From positions 1 through 32,529 of the IMG/VR virus record IMGVR_UViG_3300044974_000194: a stretch of DNA of 32,529 nucleotides; one strand, 5' to 3'. Below, piece by piece: positions 1-5,270 of the stretch. The DNA is from a virus. The translations under genes were made by a program, and so were the position numbers. The number at the start of each line of letters is the position of its first letter. Within the stretch, counting starts at the first letter, position 1. Below the pieces are notes generated by a model, which made no database searches, had not been told where the DNA came from, and saw only the letters and a list, made by a program, of their open reading frames with translations.

Positions 1-6
1 AATTTA

Positions 7-80
7 AAGAGGGGCGCGACTCTCCAACGCGCAACAAACCATAACTCATACCATCAAATACCATGACTTTTCCAAAGCTC
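7..80. repeat. Terminal direct repeat, left copy
   Basis: Bases 7-80 are identical to 32456-32529, the last 74 bases of the window. Bases 1-6 compared with 32450-32455 differ at two positions (4 and 6). The repeat covers a leader and the first codons of the gene at 63. The simplest reading is that the contig closes on itself, giving a circle of about 32,449 bp. A genuine short direct terminal repeat is the alternative. Confidence 0.95.
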
Positions 81-266
81 ATCAAGACCGTTGAGACCGC
101 GCATCCAGCACGATTCTTGTCTGGATTGCGAATCTACAAGACCCAATTTATTGACGTTGGAGACCGCATCGTTGCTGTTGAGTTTTTGCACTTGAACTCG
201 GGACAACTTCACAAAGTTAGGCAACGCGAACTTCGCGAAGAAGACCGCGAGCTTCTAGCCAACTGA
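63..266 (+). CDS. Small protein of unknown function (67 aa)
   Basis: I do not recognise this family. The product is charged and soluble, with a basic N-terminal half and an acidic-basic tail (ELREEDRELLAN), and no membrane segment. The ATG is preceded by an A/C-rich leader (catcaaatacc) without Shine-Dalgarno, the same leader type as at 328. Its first 18 bases recur at the right end of the window, so across the circular junction it follows the gene at 32248-32448 and belongs to the same presumed transcription unit. Confidence 0.6.
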   Translation: MTFPKLIKTVETAHPARFLSGLRIYKTQFIDVGDRIVAVEFLHLNSGQLHKVRQRELREEDRELLAN

Positions 267-327
267 ATCATCAACGTGGGGAGCGCATACGTTAAACGCT
301 AAAAACCATTAACACCCATCAAATACC

Positions 328-522
328 ATGAAATACCATTGCAGAAACAAAGATAACAAAGTCCTAAGCATTCACCGCAGCATTGAGGAGGCTCTCCGCG
401 CTAGAGACGTTTGGAACCATACCATTGAGCTAATCGGAATCACCGATGAGACCGGACGGTTGCTGGAAGCTACCGAGATCGTCCAATCCAAAGCCGCTAC
501 TTGGATGAAAGGTCTCCGATGA
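328..522 (+). CDS. Small protein of unknown function (64 aa)
   Basis: The product is 64 aa with no membrane segment and no family I recognise. The start ATG sits behind the leader cattaacacccatcaaatacc, nearly the same as that of the gene at 63 and partly shared with 8963. Its stop overlaps the start of the lysozyme-like gene by 4 bases (ATGA at 519-522), so the two are probably translationally coupled. The 61-base gap before it holds only this leader and a weak AACGT/ACGTT inverted repeat. Confidence 0.6.
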   Translation: MKYHCRNKDNKVLSIHRSIEEALRARDVWNHTIELIGITDETGRLLEATEIVQSKAATWMKGLR

Positions 523-851
523 ACTTGGGACCACTTATTGCGGCTCTCATCGCTGTGGAGTCTAACGGACGGGACAATGCGGTTGGCGACGGTGGTCTAG
601 CTATCGGTGCGCTCCAGATCCACAAAGCGGTTGTGGTGGACGTTAACCGGATTGCTGGCACTCATTACACTCACGCTGAGATGACCAACCGGATTGCAGC
701 CCGTCGAGTTTGCGAGATTTATCTTAATCACTACGGCAAAGGTTGTACGACCGAACAACTAGCTCGCAAATGGAACGGAGGCGGTCCCGCTGGTGATAAG
801 AAAACAGCCACAATCGCGTACTGGAACAAAGTTAAACGCCATCTCAAATGA
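519..851 (+). CDS. Lysozyme-like peptidoglycan hydrolase (endolysin candidate, 110 aa)
   Basis: The N-terminus has the transglycosylase/lysozyme-superfamily signature: a glutamate in AVESNG (E14) followed by GDGGLAIGALQIH, the usual catalytic-Glu and substrate-cleft arrangement of SLT-like phage hydrolases. A later RKWNGGG-type segment also fits. At 110 aa it is a bare catalytic domain without a wall-binding module or an obvious signal peptide, so it would need a holin for release. Holin-like genes lie far away at 19478-19827. I chose ATG 519 because it overlaps the upstream stop (ATGA); a TTG at 501 would only add six residues. The role as endolysin is inferred. Confidence 0.75.
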   Translation: MNLGPLIAALIAVESNGRDNAVGDGGLAIGALQIHKAVVVDVNRIAGTHYTHAEMTNRIAARRVCEIYLNHYGKGCTTEQLARKWNGGGPAGDKKTATIAYWNKVKRHLK

Positions 852-1069
852 ATTCTTCTCAAAGAGTTGTTTTGGAAATTAAGATTGCTCCTGAAAACGG
901 AGTTATTGAAGAAGGAGGCACTATGATAGTTGAGCTTATTGAAGAATACGGAGAGAGGTATGTTCAACTAAGGGATATGCACAATCCAGAATGGATGTTT
1001 CCAATTATGGATGAGACACAGTGGTCTAGAATTAAAACATCAGTAAATTTTGCTATAAAGATATGCTAA
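848..1069 (+). CDS. Unknown protein (73 aa)
   Basis: This is a 73-aa acidic product of unrecognised family. The start overlaps the lysozyme stop by 4 bases (ATGA). The gene is visibly richer in A and T than its neighbours and uses codons such as ATA, TTA and AGA, as does the HNH gene downstream, which hints at separate acquisition. An in-frame ATG at about codon 26 (TMIVEL) follows an AAGGAGG-type site, so a shorter 48-aa product beginning MIVELIEEYG is also plausible and may be the true one. Confidence 0.5.
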   Translation: MNSSQRVVLEIKIAPENGVIEEGGTMIVELIEEYGERYVQLRDMHNPEWMFPIMDETQWSRIKTSVNFAIKIC

Positions 1070-1086
1070 TAATACAAAAAGCACCT

Positions 1087-1224
1087 ATGAACAAATCAGT
1101 CATCATATCAGAAGAGGCTCACAAACTACTCAAAGAATACTGCCAGAGCGAAGGTATCAAAACCCAACATCTAGCGGATCGAATTATCCGCGAGTGGCTG
1201 GAGAACAAGAAGGAATCGAAATGA
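1087..1224 (+). CDS. Ribbon-helix-helix-like DNA-binding protein (45 aa)
   Basis: The 45-aa product has the pattern of a CopG/Arc-type ribbon-helix-helix domain: a short beta strand (SVIISEEAHKLL), a helix, a turn, then a second helix (LADRIIREWLE). Such proteins bind operators as dimers through the strand. It is a candidate for the factor acting on the repeated palindrome described at 28949. The stop overlaps the next start (ATGA at 1221). The fold is judged by eye only. Confidence 0.55.
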   Translation: MNKSVIISEEAHKLLKEYCQSEGIKTQHLADRIIREWLENKKESK

Positions 1225-1277
1225 GCAACCAACCAATCAACGACGGAGGACCGTTTTCCGTTGACTCTGCGGTTTAA
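1221..1277 (+). pseudogene. N-terminal fragment of a split small phage gene
   Basis: This 18-codon frame starts by ATGA overlap and reads MSNQPINDGGPFSVDSAV before a TAA. The MSNQPINDGGP start is typical of a common small phage protein that continues with PAFP...GMTLRDYF. That continuation is found about 460 bases downstream in another frame (1732-1970), after the HNH gene. I read this as the severed front end of that gene. Confidence 0.55.
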
Positions 1278-1294
1278 TTTGCCACAGTGAGCGC

Positions 1295-1789
1295 GTGAAA
1301 CAAATCACGCTCATTGCACCGCTTAAATCCTACTCTTTGATTTCAGATGAAGACTTTGAACTCATTTCAGATTCAAAATGGATATTAGGATCAAATGGAT
1401 ATGCTTACAAATCAGGATACAGAAAGCGTGGCGCACAATGTCTCATGCACCGAATCATAATAGGTGCAAAACAAGGAGAAGAAGTGCATCACATTAATGG
1501 GAACAAACTTGATAATAGGCGTCAGAATCTTGAGTTAACAACACCACAACAACACCAGATAAGCCATCATTCTTGGATGCTGGCAGAACGAAACAAGAAA
1601 AGGAGAATATATGACACACACGCAAAATGCATCAGATGCGCAGTGCAGTTCACAAAAGACCCAAACCATAGGGGAAGGCAAAAATGCTGCGGAAAACGAT
1701 GTGCAATCATGCTCGCAGTTGAAGCGAGGAAGCGAACCCGCATTTCCGGGAATGGATTACGTCAGTCAGTACGGAAAGAAGAATCCTGA
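1295..1789 (+). CDS. HNH homing endonuclease (164 aa)
   Basis: The central HHINGNKLDNRRQNLEL segment (about residues 66-82) is the HNH beta-beta-alpha-metal core found in phage homing endonucleases, and residues 52-53 supply the upstream MH. The C-terminal third has a CIRC...CCGKRC zinc-finger pattern (about residues 111-135). The start is GTG with no clear ribosome-binding site. The last 15 or so residues read out of frame through the conserved part of the next gene, so they are probably recruited rather than ancestral. The gene is AT-rich relative to its surroundings. It sits between the two halves of a small phage gene, which fits mobile insertion. Confidence 0.85.
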   Translation: MKQITLIAPLKSYSLISDEDFELISDSKWILGSNGYAYKSGYRKRGAQCLMHRIIIGAKQGEEVHHINGNKLDNRRQNLELTTPQQHQISHHSWMLAERNKKRRIYDTHAKCIRCAVQFTKDPNHRGRQKCCGKRCAIMLAVEARKRTRISGNGLRQSVRKEES

Positions 1790-1970
1790 AGGCATGACCC
1801 TGCGCGACTACTTCGCAGCGGCTGCCACTGAAAAAGACATTCAGGAGTTTATTCCTGCAACCTGTGGAGAAGCTGATCAGTTCCGGCAAAAACACGGATT
1901 CTTACCAAGTCGTCAGTGGGCGAGATATTGCCATGCCGACGTGATGCTTAAGGCGAGGGGGGAGAAATGA
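1611..1970 (+). CDS. GMTLRDYF-family small phage protein, C-terminal part with a new N-terminus (119 aa)
   Basis: From about residue 42 the product has the conserved EPAFPGM...GMTLRDYFAAAAT...WARYCHADVML layout of a small phage protein whose function I do not know. The first 41 residues come from the HNH gene read in another frame and look unrelated. I chose ATG 1611 because a strong Shine-Dalgarno (aaaggaga) lies 5 bases upstream, inside the HNH coding region. An internal ATG at 1752 would give only the conserved part. Thus the inserted endonuclease appears to carry a ribosome-binding site that rescues the gene it split. Confidence 0.6.
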   Translation: MTHTQNASDAQCSSQKTQTIGEGKNAAENDVQSCSQLKRGSEPAFPGMDYVSQYGKKNPEGMTLRDYFAAAATEKDIQEFIPATCGEADQFRQKHGFLPSRQWARYCHADVMLKARGEK

Positions 1971-2191
1971 GCGATACACCCAAGACAAATGCGGCAAAAT
2001 TCTGGTCTGACATTGGAGGGTGGGTAACGCCTGCCTCTAAGTTTATGGAACTGGAACAGGAACTCAACGCGGCAAACCGGCACATCAATCGGTTGGTTCA
2101 AGCTGGTGACTGCTTATTGAGTCATCGCAATAGCACCGATTATCACGAAAAAGTTAGAGAGTGGGACAAAGCAAAGAAGGACAAACCATGA
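1967..2191 (+). CDS. MSDTP-family small coiled-coil protein, paralogue 1 (74 aa)
   Basis: The N-terminus MSDTPKTNAA and the core MELEQELNAANRHINRL match a small-protein family common in phages, which begins MSDTPRTD and has an ELERELNAAN coiled coil. The biochemical role is unknown. It ends in WDKAKKDKP, the tail produced by the repeated coupling cassette. Purine-rich ribosome-binding sequence (gaggggggag) precedes the ATG, which overlaps the upstream stop by 4 bases. Relatives in this window start at 2762, 4119 and 8963. Confidence 0.7.
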   Translation: MSDTPKTNAAKFWSDIGGWVTPASKFMELEQELNAANRHINRLVQAGDCLLSHRNSTDYHEKVREWDKAKKDKP

Positions 2192-2529
2192 CAGACCTAG
2201 AAATCAATATCGCAATTGCTGAAATGTGTGGCTGGGGATTTCTTTCAAAAGATAAATTTATTGTTATACCGCCCAATAGTCCGTATAGCGTTCAACCTCT
2301 TTCAACAATTACTGATTATGTTAACGATCTCAATGCGATGGCGGAAGCAGAGCAGATTCTGGACTCTACGAATGGAGGAATCACAGACCCAAGTTGCTTG
2401 CGCTACGCATACGGCAGTGAGATCTACCGTATCGTTCCAAATGATATTCAACCATTCAGGGCATCAGCCCGTCATCGTGCAGAAGCGTTTCTCAGGACGG
2501 TTGGAAAATGGAAGGAGTCCAATCCGTGA
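2188..2529 (+). CDS. Phage small protein, possible ABA-sandwich domain (113 aa)
   Basis: The layout MTDLEINIAIAEMCGW...YVNDLNAMAEAEQIL...ASARHRAEAFLRTVGKW matches a widespread small phage protein in which a GW-containing start, an NDLNAMxEAE helix and an RAEAFLRTxGKW end are conserved. I associate this with the Phage_ABA_S type domain, by memory only. Function is unknown. ATG 2188 overlaps the previous stop, which is preferable to a longer start at 2161. It ends WKESNP at another coupling site. Confidence 0.65.
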   Translation: MTDLEINIAIAEMCGWGFLSKDKFIVIPPNSPYSVQPLSTITDYVNDLNAMAEAEQILDSTNGGITDPSCLRYAYGSEIYRIVPNDIQPFRASARHRAEAFLRTVGKWKESNP

Positions 2530-2543
2530 GCGACATTCACTAA
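2526..2543 (+). other. Vestigial coupled start, GTGAGCGAC followed by stop after five codons
   Basis: A ggaaggagtccaatcc ribosome-binding region leads to GTG, which overlaps the upstream stop exactly as at neighbouring junctions, but the frame reads only VSDIH before TAA. The VSD beginning is that of the MSDTP family, so this may be the stub of a deleted gene or a translated mini-leader for the next gene. Confidence 0.4.
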
Positions 2544-2561
2544 ATCAGGCAGTTTCACCGA

Positions 2562-2765
2562 ATGCTAAAACCGAAACAACCAATGAAAGACTCAAGACCA
2601 ATCATAGCCGGACTAATCGCAGGACTTGTTGCCGCTGCATGCATCCTCTGGGGAGGACATACCGGAGCGCGACAGGTAAAGGAACATGCGGTCATCAAAG
2701 GCCACGCCGAATGGGTGGCCGATCAGAGCGGAAGAGCAGTGTTCAAATGGAAGGAGGCGAAATGA
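2562..2765 (+). CDS. Small single-pass membrane protein (67 aa)
   Basis: One hydrophobic segment (about residues 14-30, PIIAGLIAGLVAAACILWG) is followed by a soluble tail with the GHAEWVxDxxGRAVFKWKE pattern seen in many small phage membrane proteins of unknown role. The positive residues before the segment suggest N-in, C-out, though topology is uncertain. ATG 2583 (MKDSRP) is an equally plausible start; neither has a clear Shine-Dalgarno. The last codons contain GGAAGGAGG, which serves the next gene. Confidence 0.65.
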   Translation: MLKPKQPMKDSRPIIAGLIAGLVAAACILWGGHTGARQVKEHAVIKGHAEWVADQSGRAVFKWKEAK

Positions 2766-3112
2766 GCGACACCCCAATATCAGACAGCACTCCGCACAAC
2801 GTAGCCGATCTGGGAATGCTGTGCAGGAGGCTGGAACGCGAACTCACAGCGGCAAACTCAATCATCCGGCAGCAGCAATTATTGGATGAGGAGAACCTGC
2901 GGTTACAAGAGTGGATCAAGCGGCTGGAGGAGGCTCTTGCAGCGTACCTAGACCTTCTAGGAACCGATGGTGTCGAGCAGGGAGTGGCTGTGGTGCGTGG
3001 GATGAAAGAGCGCATCAAGCGGTTGGAGGAGGCGGGGGATAGAGCGATTGAGAACTCATACTATCCAGACCGAGTTAAAGTGTGGCACAAAGCCAAGGAG
3101 GCCAAGCCGTGA
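2762..3112 (+). CDS. MSDTP-family coiled-coil protein, paralogue 2 (116 aa)
   Basis: It starts MSDTPISDSTPHN and carries CRRLERELTAANSI, the family core, followed by two copies of an IKRLEEA heptad-like segment (around residues 56-62 and 88-94), so most of the protein is likely a coiled coil. It ends VWHKAKEAKP. Start ATG 2762 has an AAGGAGG 5 bases upstream and overlaps the previous stop. A longer reading frame upstream (to 2216) is only a shadow of other genes. Function unknown. Confidence 0.7.
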   Translation: MSDTPISDSTPHNVADLGMLCRRLERELTAANSIIRQQQLLDEENLRLQEWIKRLEEALAAYLDLLGTDGVEQGVAVVRGMKERIKRLEEAGDRAIENSYYPDRVKVWHKAKEAKP

Positions 3113-3113
3113 G
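3095..3113 (+). repeat. Coupling cassette copy 1 (SD plus overlapping stop/start)
   Basis: The 19-base unit aaggaggccaagccgtgag holds a perfect Shine-Dalgarno, and GTG overlaps TGA. In the upstream frame it encodes KEAKP then stop; in the downstream frame GTGAG starts the next gene. It recurs at 3412-3430 and 3606-3624 and in looser form at 1967, 2188, 2526, 2762, 3841, 4119, 4403 and 4618. Confidence 0.85.
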
Positions 3114-3429
3114 TGATACAATTATTCTTGATAGCAAAAAGTGCAACGCGGAATTACTAACCATCCACGCCGACGGCCGCATCACTGTAGCCGAGCATCT
3201 TAAACCTACGGAGACAGCAGCGAAGGTGTTACAGATCATGCGCGAGCAATGGTTGGCCGACATCCAATCCAAAAAGATCCGCGAGCAAGAGGACCACATC
3301 AAGCGGTTGGAGGAGGCGGGGGATGCAGTCGAAGAACGACTTGGCTGCGGGTGTGGATGCGGTGGGCCTTGTCGGGCTTGCCGTAGCGCATCCGAGAACT
3401 GGTTTAAAGCCAAGGAGGCCAAGCCGTGA
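3109..3429 (+). CDS. Unknown protein with coiled coil and Cys-rich knot (106 aa)
   Basis: It starts GTG (read as Met) SDTIILDSKK. A strand-rich N-terminus (LLTIHADGRI) leads to a charged helix with EDHIKRLEEAGDAVEERL, which matches the IKRLEEAGD segment of the gene just upstream at the DNA level as well, so part was probably copied between them. The C-terminus has CGCGCGGPCRAC, six cysteines in 12 residues, a possible metal site. It ends KAKEAKP. Function unknown. Confidence 0.65.
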   Translation: MSDTIILDSKKCNAELLTIHADGRITVAEHLKPTETAAKVLQIMREQWLADIQSKKIREQEDHIKRLEEAGDAVEERLGCGCGCGGPCRACRSASENWFKAKEAKP

Positions 3430-3430
3430 G
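3412..3430 (+). repeat. Coupling cassette copy 2
   Basis: The sequence is identical over 19 bases to 3095-3113, ending the Cys-knot gene with KEAKP and starting the membrane-protein gene at GTG 3426. Confidence 0.85.
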
Positions 3431-3623
3431 CATCACAATCAAATCGTGGATCGTGCCAGCACTCATCACCGTAATCCTGCTGTGCATCATGTTCAGGCCA
3501 TACCGTTCCAGCGGGCAGTATGACTTTGGACAGATCTTCCGGCTGTTTTGGCTGATACCTATTGGAGCCGTTTGGATAATTTATATGGGAATTCTTTTAA
3601 TTATTAAGGAGGCAAAGCCGTGA
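3426..3623 (+). CDS. Small two-pass membrane protein (65 aa)
   Basis: Two hydrophobic segments, about residues 8-22 (VPALITVILLCIMF) and 39-60 (FWLIPIGAVWIIYMGILLII), are separated by a polar RPYRSSGQYDFGQIFR loop. No catalytic motif is seen. It could be an accessory membrane or lysis-timing protein, but nothing in the sequence proves this. GTG start by overlap in the coupling cassette; it ends IIKEAKP at the next copy. Confidence 0.65.
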   Translation: MSITIKSWIVPALITVILLCIMFRPYRSSGQYDFGQIFRLFWLIPIGAVWIIYMGILLIIKEAKP

Positions 3624-3624
3624 G
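3606..3624 (+). repeat. Coupling cassette copy 3
   Basis: The sequence aaggaggcaaagccgtgag differs from copies 1 and 2 at one base. It ends the membrane-protein gene with KEAKP and starts the gene at 3620. Confidence 0.85.
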
Positions 3625-3844
3625 AACCTCAACTGAAACACTGATCGCAGCCATGCACATATTGGCAACAGAAATCCAATCCGACGATGGCGTGGCCAAC
3701 TCAGCAATCGCTGAAGCAGGGGAGCGACTAGCGGAGCAGCATATGCGCATCACCCAATTAGAGCGTGAGAACGACGCTCTCCGCGCCGATCTGCTGCTGT
3801 GGGACAAAGCTGGCATCGGATTTACCACGGAGGACAAGCCGTGA
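3620..3844 (+). CDS. SDDGVANxAIAEAxERL-family small protein (74 aa)
   Basis: The motif EIQSDDGVANSAIAEAGERL is the hallmark of a widespread small phage protein of unknown role. It is followed by a leucine-zipper-like stretch (ITQLERENDALRADLLL). GTG start within a coupling cassette. Ends EDKP. Confidence 0.65.
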   Translation: MRTSTETLIAAMHILATEIQSDDGVANSAIAEAGERLAEQHMRITQLERENDALRADLLLWDKAGIGFTTEDKP

Positions 3845-4122
3845 ACCTCAACGATTCCCAGCGCAAGCTCATCACCAACAGCATTTCCACTGTTTGGAAG
3901 GGAAAGCGCGAATGCCCGATCTGCATCCCCACCACCGTTTGGGGCATTGGAACCCTCGTTGAGGTCCGAGAGTTCAACGAAGGTAATCACTGCCCCGGCG
4001 CAGCCATCACCCCACTGATACAAGTCGAGTGCCAAAACTGCGGGTACACCGTTCTGTTCAACGCCATTGCATTGGGTGTCGTTGACCGAGACACCGGCAA
4101 GGTGAAGGAGGGAAAGCTGTGA
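3841..4122 (+). CDS. Zinc-ribbon-like small protein (93 aa)
   Basis: CPIC near residue 25 and CQNCG near residue 66 form two CxxC knuckles typical of a zinc ribbon, with a conserved VLFNAIALGV segment after the second pair. I have seen this architecture in small phage and bacterial proteins of unknown function; nucleic-acid binding is a guess. GTG start with GGAGG 8 bases upstream, overlapping the previous stop. Confidence 0.65.
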   Translation: MNLNDSQRKLITNSISTVWKGKRECPICIPTTVWGIGTLVEVREFNEGNHCPGAAITPLIQVECQNCGYTVLFNAIALGVVDRDTGKVKEGKL

Positions 4123-4406
4123 GCGATACACCAAGGACGGATGCTGTCGATGCTTACATACGAACAAGAAGAGAGTTTTCAATAACAGACCATCAAGTGT
4201 GGCAAGAACATGGTGAGCATTTGGAACGAGAACTCAACGAAGCCAACAAAACAAACAGACTCCAATACGAACTGATAACGACCGCAGAAAAGCGTGGAGT
4301 AGATAAAAGTAAAGAGGAACTCAATCGTCTCAACGACCGCATCAAACAACTCGAAGCCAAAGTGGACGAACTCCACGACTTGGAGAAATGGTTGGAGGGA
4401 AGATGA
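4119..4406 (+). CDS. MSDTP-family coiled-coil protein, paralogue 3 (95 aa)
   Basis: This is the clearest member of the family: MSDTPRTDAVDAYI, then GEHLERELNEANK, then a long heptad region (LNRLNDRIKQLEAKVDELHDL). GTG start behind GAAGGAGGG, overlapping the upstream stop. The role is unknown. The family's N-terminal TPRTD box and coiled coil suggest oligomerisation or partner binding. Confidence 0.7.
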   Translation: MSDTPRTDAVDAYIRTRREFSITDHQVWQEHGEHLERELNEANKTNRLQYELITTAEKRGVDKSKEELNRLNDRIKQLEAKVDELHDLEKWLEGR

Positions 4407-4621
4407 TTGTACCCATCGGCCCTGCCGCATTCGTGTTCTGTCACAAGCGAACCGGCCAGATTGTCGTCGTACCCAACGAACGATGGCATGAATTGTACGA
4501 CAACAAAGAGGACTGGGAACACACTGCGAGCGTGAATGCTTGTGGCGCACTTCAGTACATCATCGACGTCAAACCGGCTGAACGGAAACGATACATCAAG
4601 TCACTTACGGAAAAGCCATGA
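4403..4621 (+). CDS. Unknown protein (72 aa)
   Basis: The family is not recognised. The product is soluble, with one cysteine near each end of the globular part and a basic tail (ERKRYIKSLTEKP). I chose ATG 4403, which overlaps the previous stop and follows TTGGAGGGAAG; the alternative ATG at 4388 would overlap its neighbour by 19 bases. Confidence 0.6.
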   Translation: MIVPIGPAAFVFCHKRTGQIVVVPNERWHELYDNKEDWEHTASVNACGALQYIIDVKPAERKRYIKSLTEKP

Positions 4622-4767
4622 GATCAGTTCAAGACATCATGCGAGAAGGGACCGGCATCAAAGTCCTAAGCCGCAAAGACGTTGGAGAAGCAGTCAGAGC
4701 AGCCAAAGCTAAGAAAACAGAGTTCACTAGCTTCTGGACTCGAAAGAAAGGCAAAGCAACCAAATGA
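4618..4767 (+). CDS. Small basic protein (49 aa)
   Basis: The 49-aa product MRSVQDIMREGTG... is strongly basic toward its end (AAKAKKTEF...TRKKGKATK). No family is recognised. ATGA overlaps at both ends keep it in the coupled chain; ribosome-binding sequence is weaker here (acggaaaagcc). Confidence 0.55.
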   Translation: MRSVQDIMREGTGIKVLSRKDVGEAVRAAKAKKTEFTSFWTRKKGKATK

Positions 4768-4931
4768 GACAATCAACATACATACCATTACGGGGACACA
4801 TACCACAAGCAGTTGTATTGGAAGTGCTAGAAGACATTAGCAAAAACAAAACATACAGACAGATCAAAGAAGATTACTCAGTCAGCTTAGGTTGGATACA
4901 CAAAGTCAGACATAACAAGATTAGAAAATGA
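4764..4931 (+). CDS. Small helix-turn-helix protein (55 aa)
   Basis: The C-terminal half (TYRQIKEDYSVSLGWIHKVRHNKIRK) has the spacing of a helix-turn-helix with a basic end. The same tail pattern occurs in the next gene (YGVSDYWVWAVRNNKFRK), so the two probably share an ancestral domain. DNA binding is inferred. The start overlaps the previous stop; no strong Shine-Dalgarno is visible. Confidence 0.55.
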   Translation: MRQSTYIPLRGHIPQAVVLEVLEDISKNKTYRQIKEDYSVSLGWIHKVRHNKIRK

Positions 4932-5203
4932 GCATGCTTAGCAAAATCGGAATCACTAAAGACGCAATCGCAAGACTCTTGGGAGTTCATAAGACGGTGA
5001 CGGTTAAGGAACCGCAATGGGAGCCACTCAGCAAGAAGACCAAGCGCGGTCGTGGACGACCAAAAGGCCAGAAGATCCCGCAATGGGTCGTTGATGCGGT
5101 AAGGAACTCTCACAAGAGCTTCACCGCTAAGGAACTATCAACCAAGTACGGAGTCTCTGACTATTGGGTCTGGGCTGTACGCAACAACAAGTTCAGAAAG
5201 TAA
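4928..5203 (+). CDS. AT-hook plus helix-turn-helix DNA-binding protein (91 aa)
   Basis: Residues about 37-48 (KKTKRGRGRPKG) contain GRGRPKG, a canonical AT-hook core (RGRP) that grips AT-rich minor groove. The C-terminus (FTAKELSTKYGVSDYWVWAVRNNKF) is a helix-turn-helix of the type in the preceding gene. An N-terminal IARLLGVHKTVT segment may be a second one. A transcription regulator or nucleoid-like protein is likely. It ends the coupled chain. The 67 bases after it (5204-5270) hold no feature I can support. Confidence 0.65.
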   Translation: MSMLSKIGITKDAIARLLGVHKTVTVKEPQWEPLSKKTKRGRGRPKGQKIPQWVVDAVRNSHKSFTAKELSTKYGVSDYWVWAVRNNKFRK

Positions 5204-5270
5204 CCAAATCCAACGATAATCAACGCGAGTGTGTCTTGATTAAGTTCTAATTCCATGATTCTTCAACATT

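Noticed and set aside
1225-1800. Group I intron carrying the HNH gene
   Set aside because: Only about 60 bases lie between the front fragment and the endonuclease start, and none after it; there is no room for an intron core, so a free-standing insertion is more likely.
2216-2761. Long upstream extension of the gene at 2762
   Set aside because: It overlaps two other recognisable genes in other frames; only the part from 2762 has the family start and a Shine-Dalgarno.
3604-4182. 192-codon minus-strand frame in the accessory operon
   Set aside because: It lies opposite three coupled genes with recognisable families; a shadow.
5204-5270. Promoter in the gap before the phosphoesterase gene
   Set aside because: TTGATT and TAATTC-like hexamers are present but with spacing of only about 7 bases, so no credible promoter.
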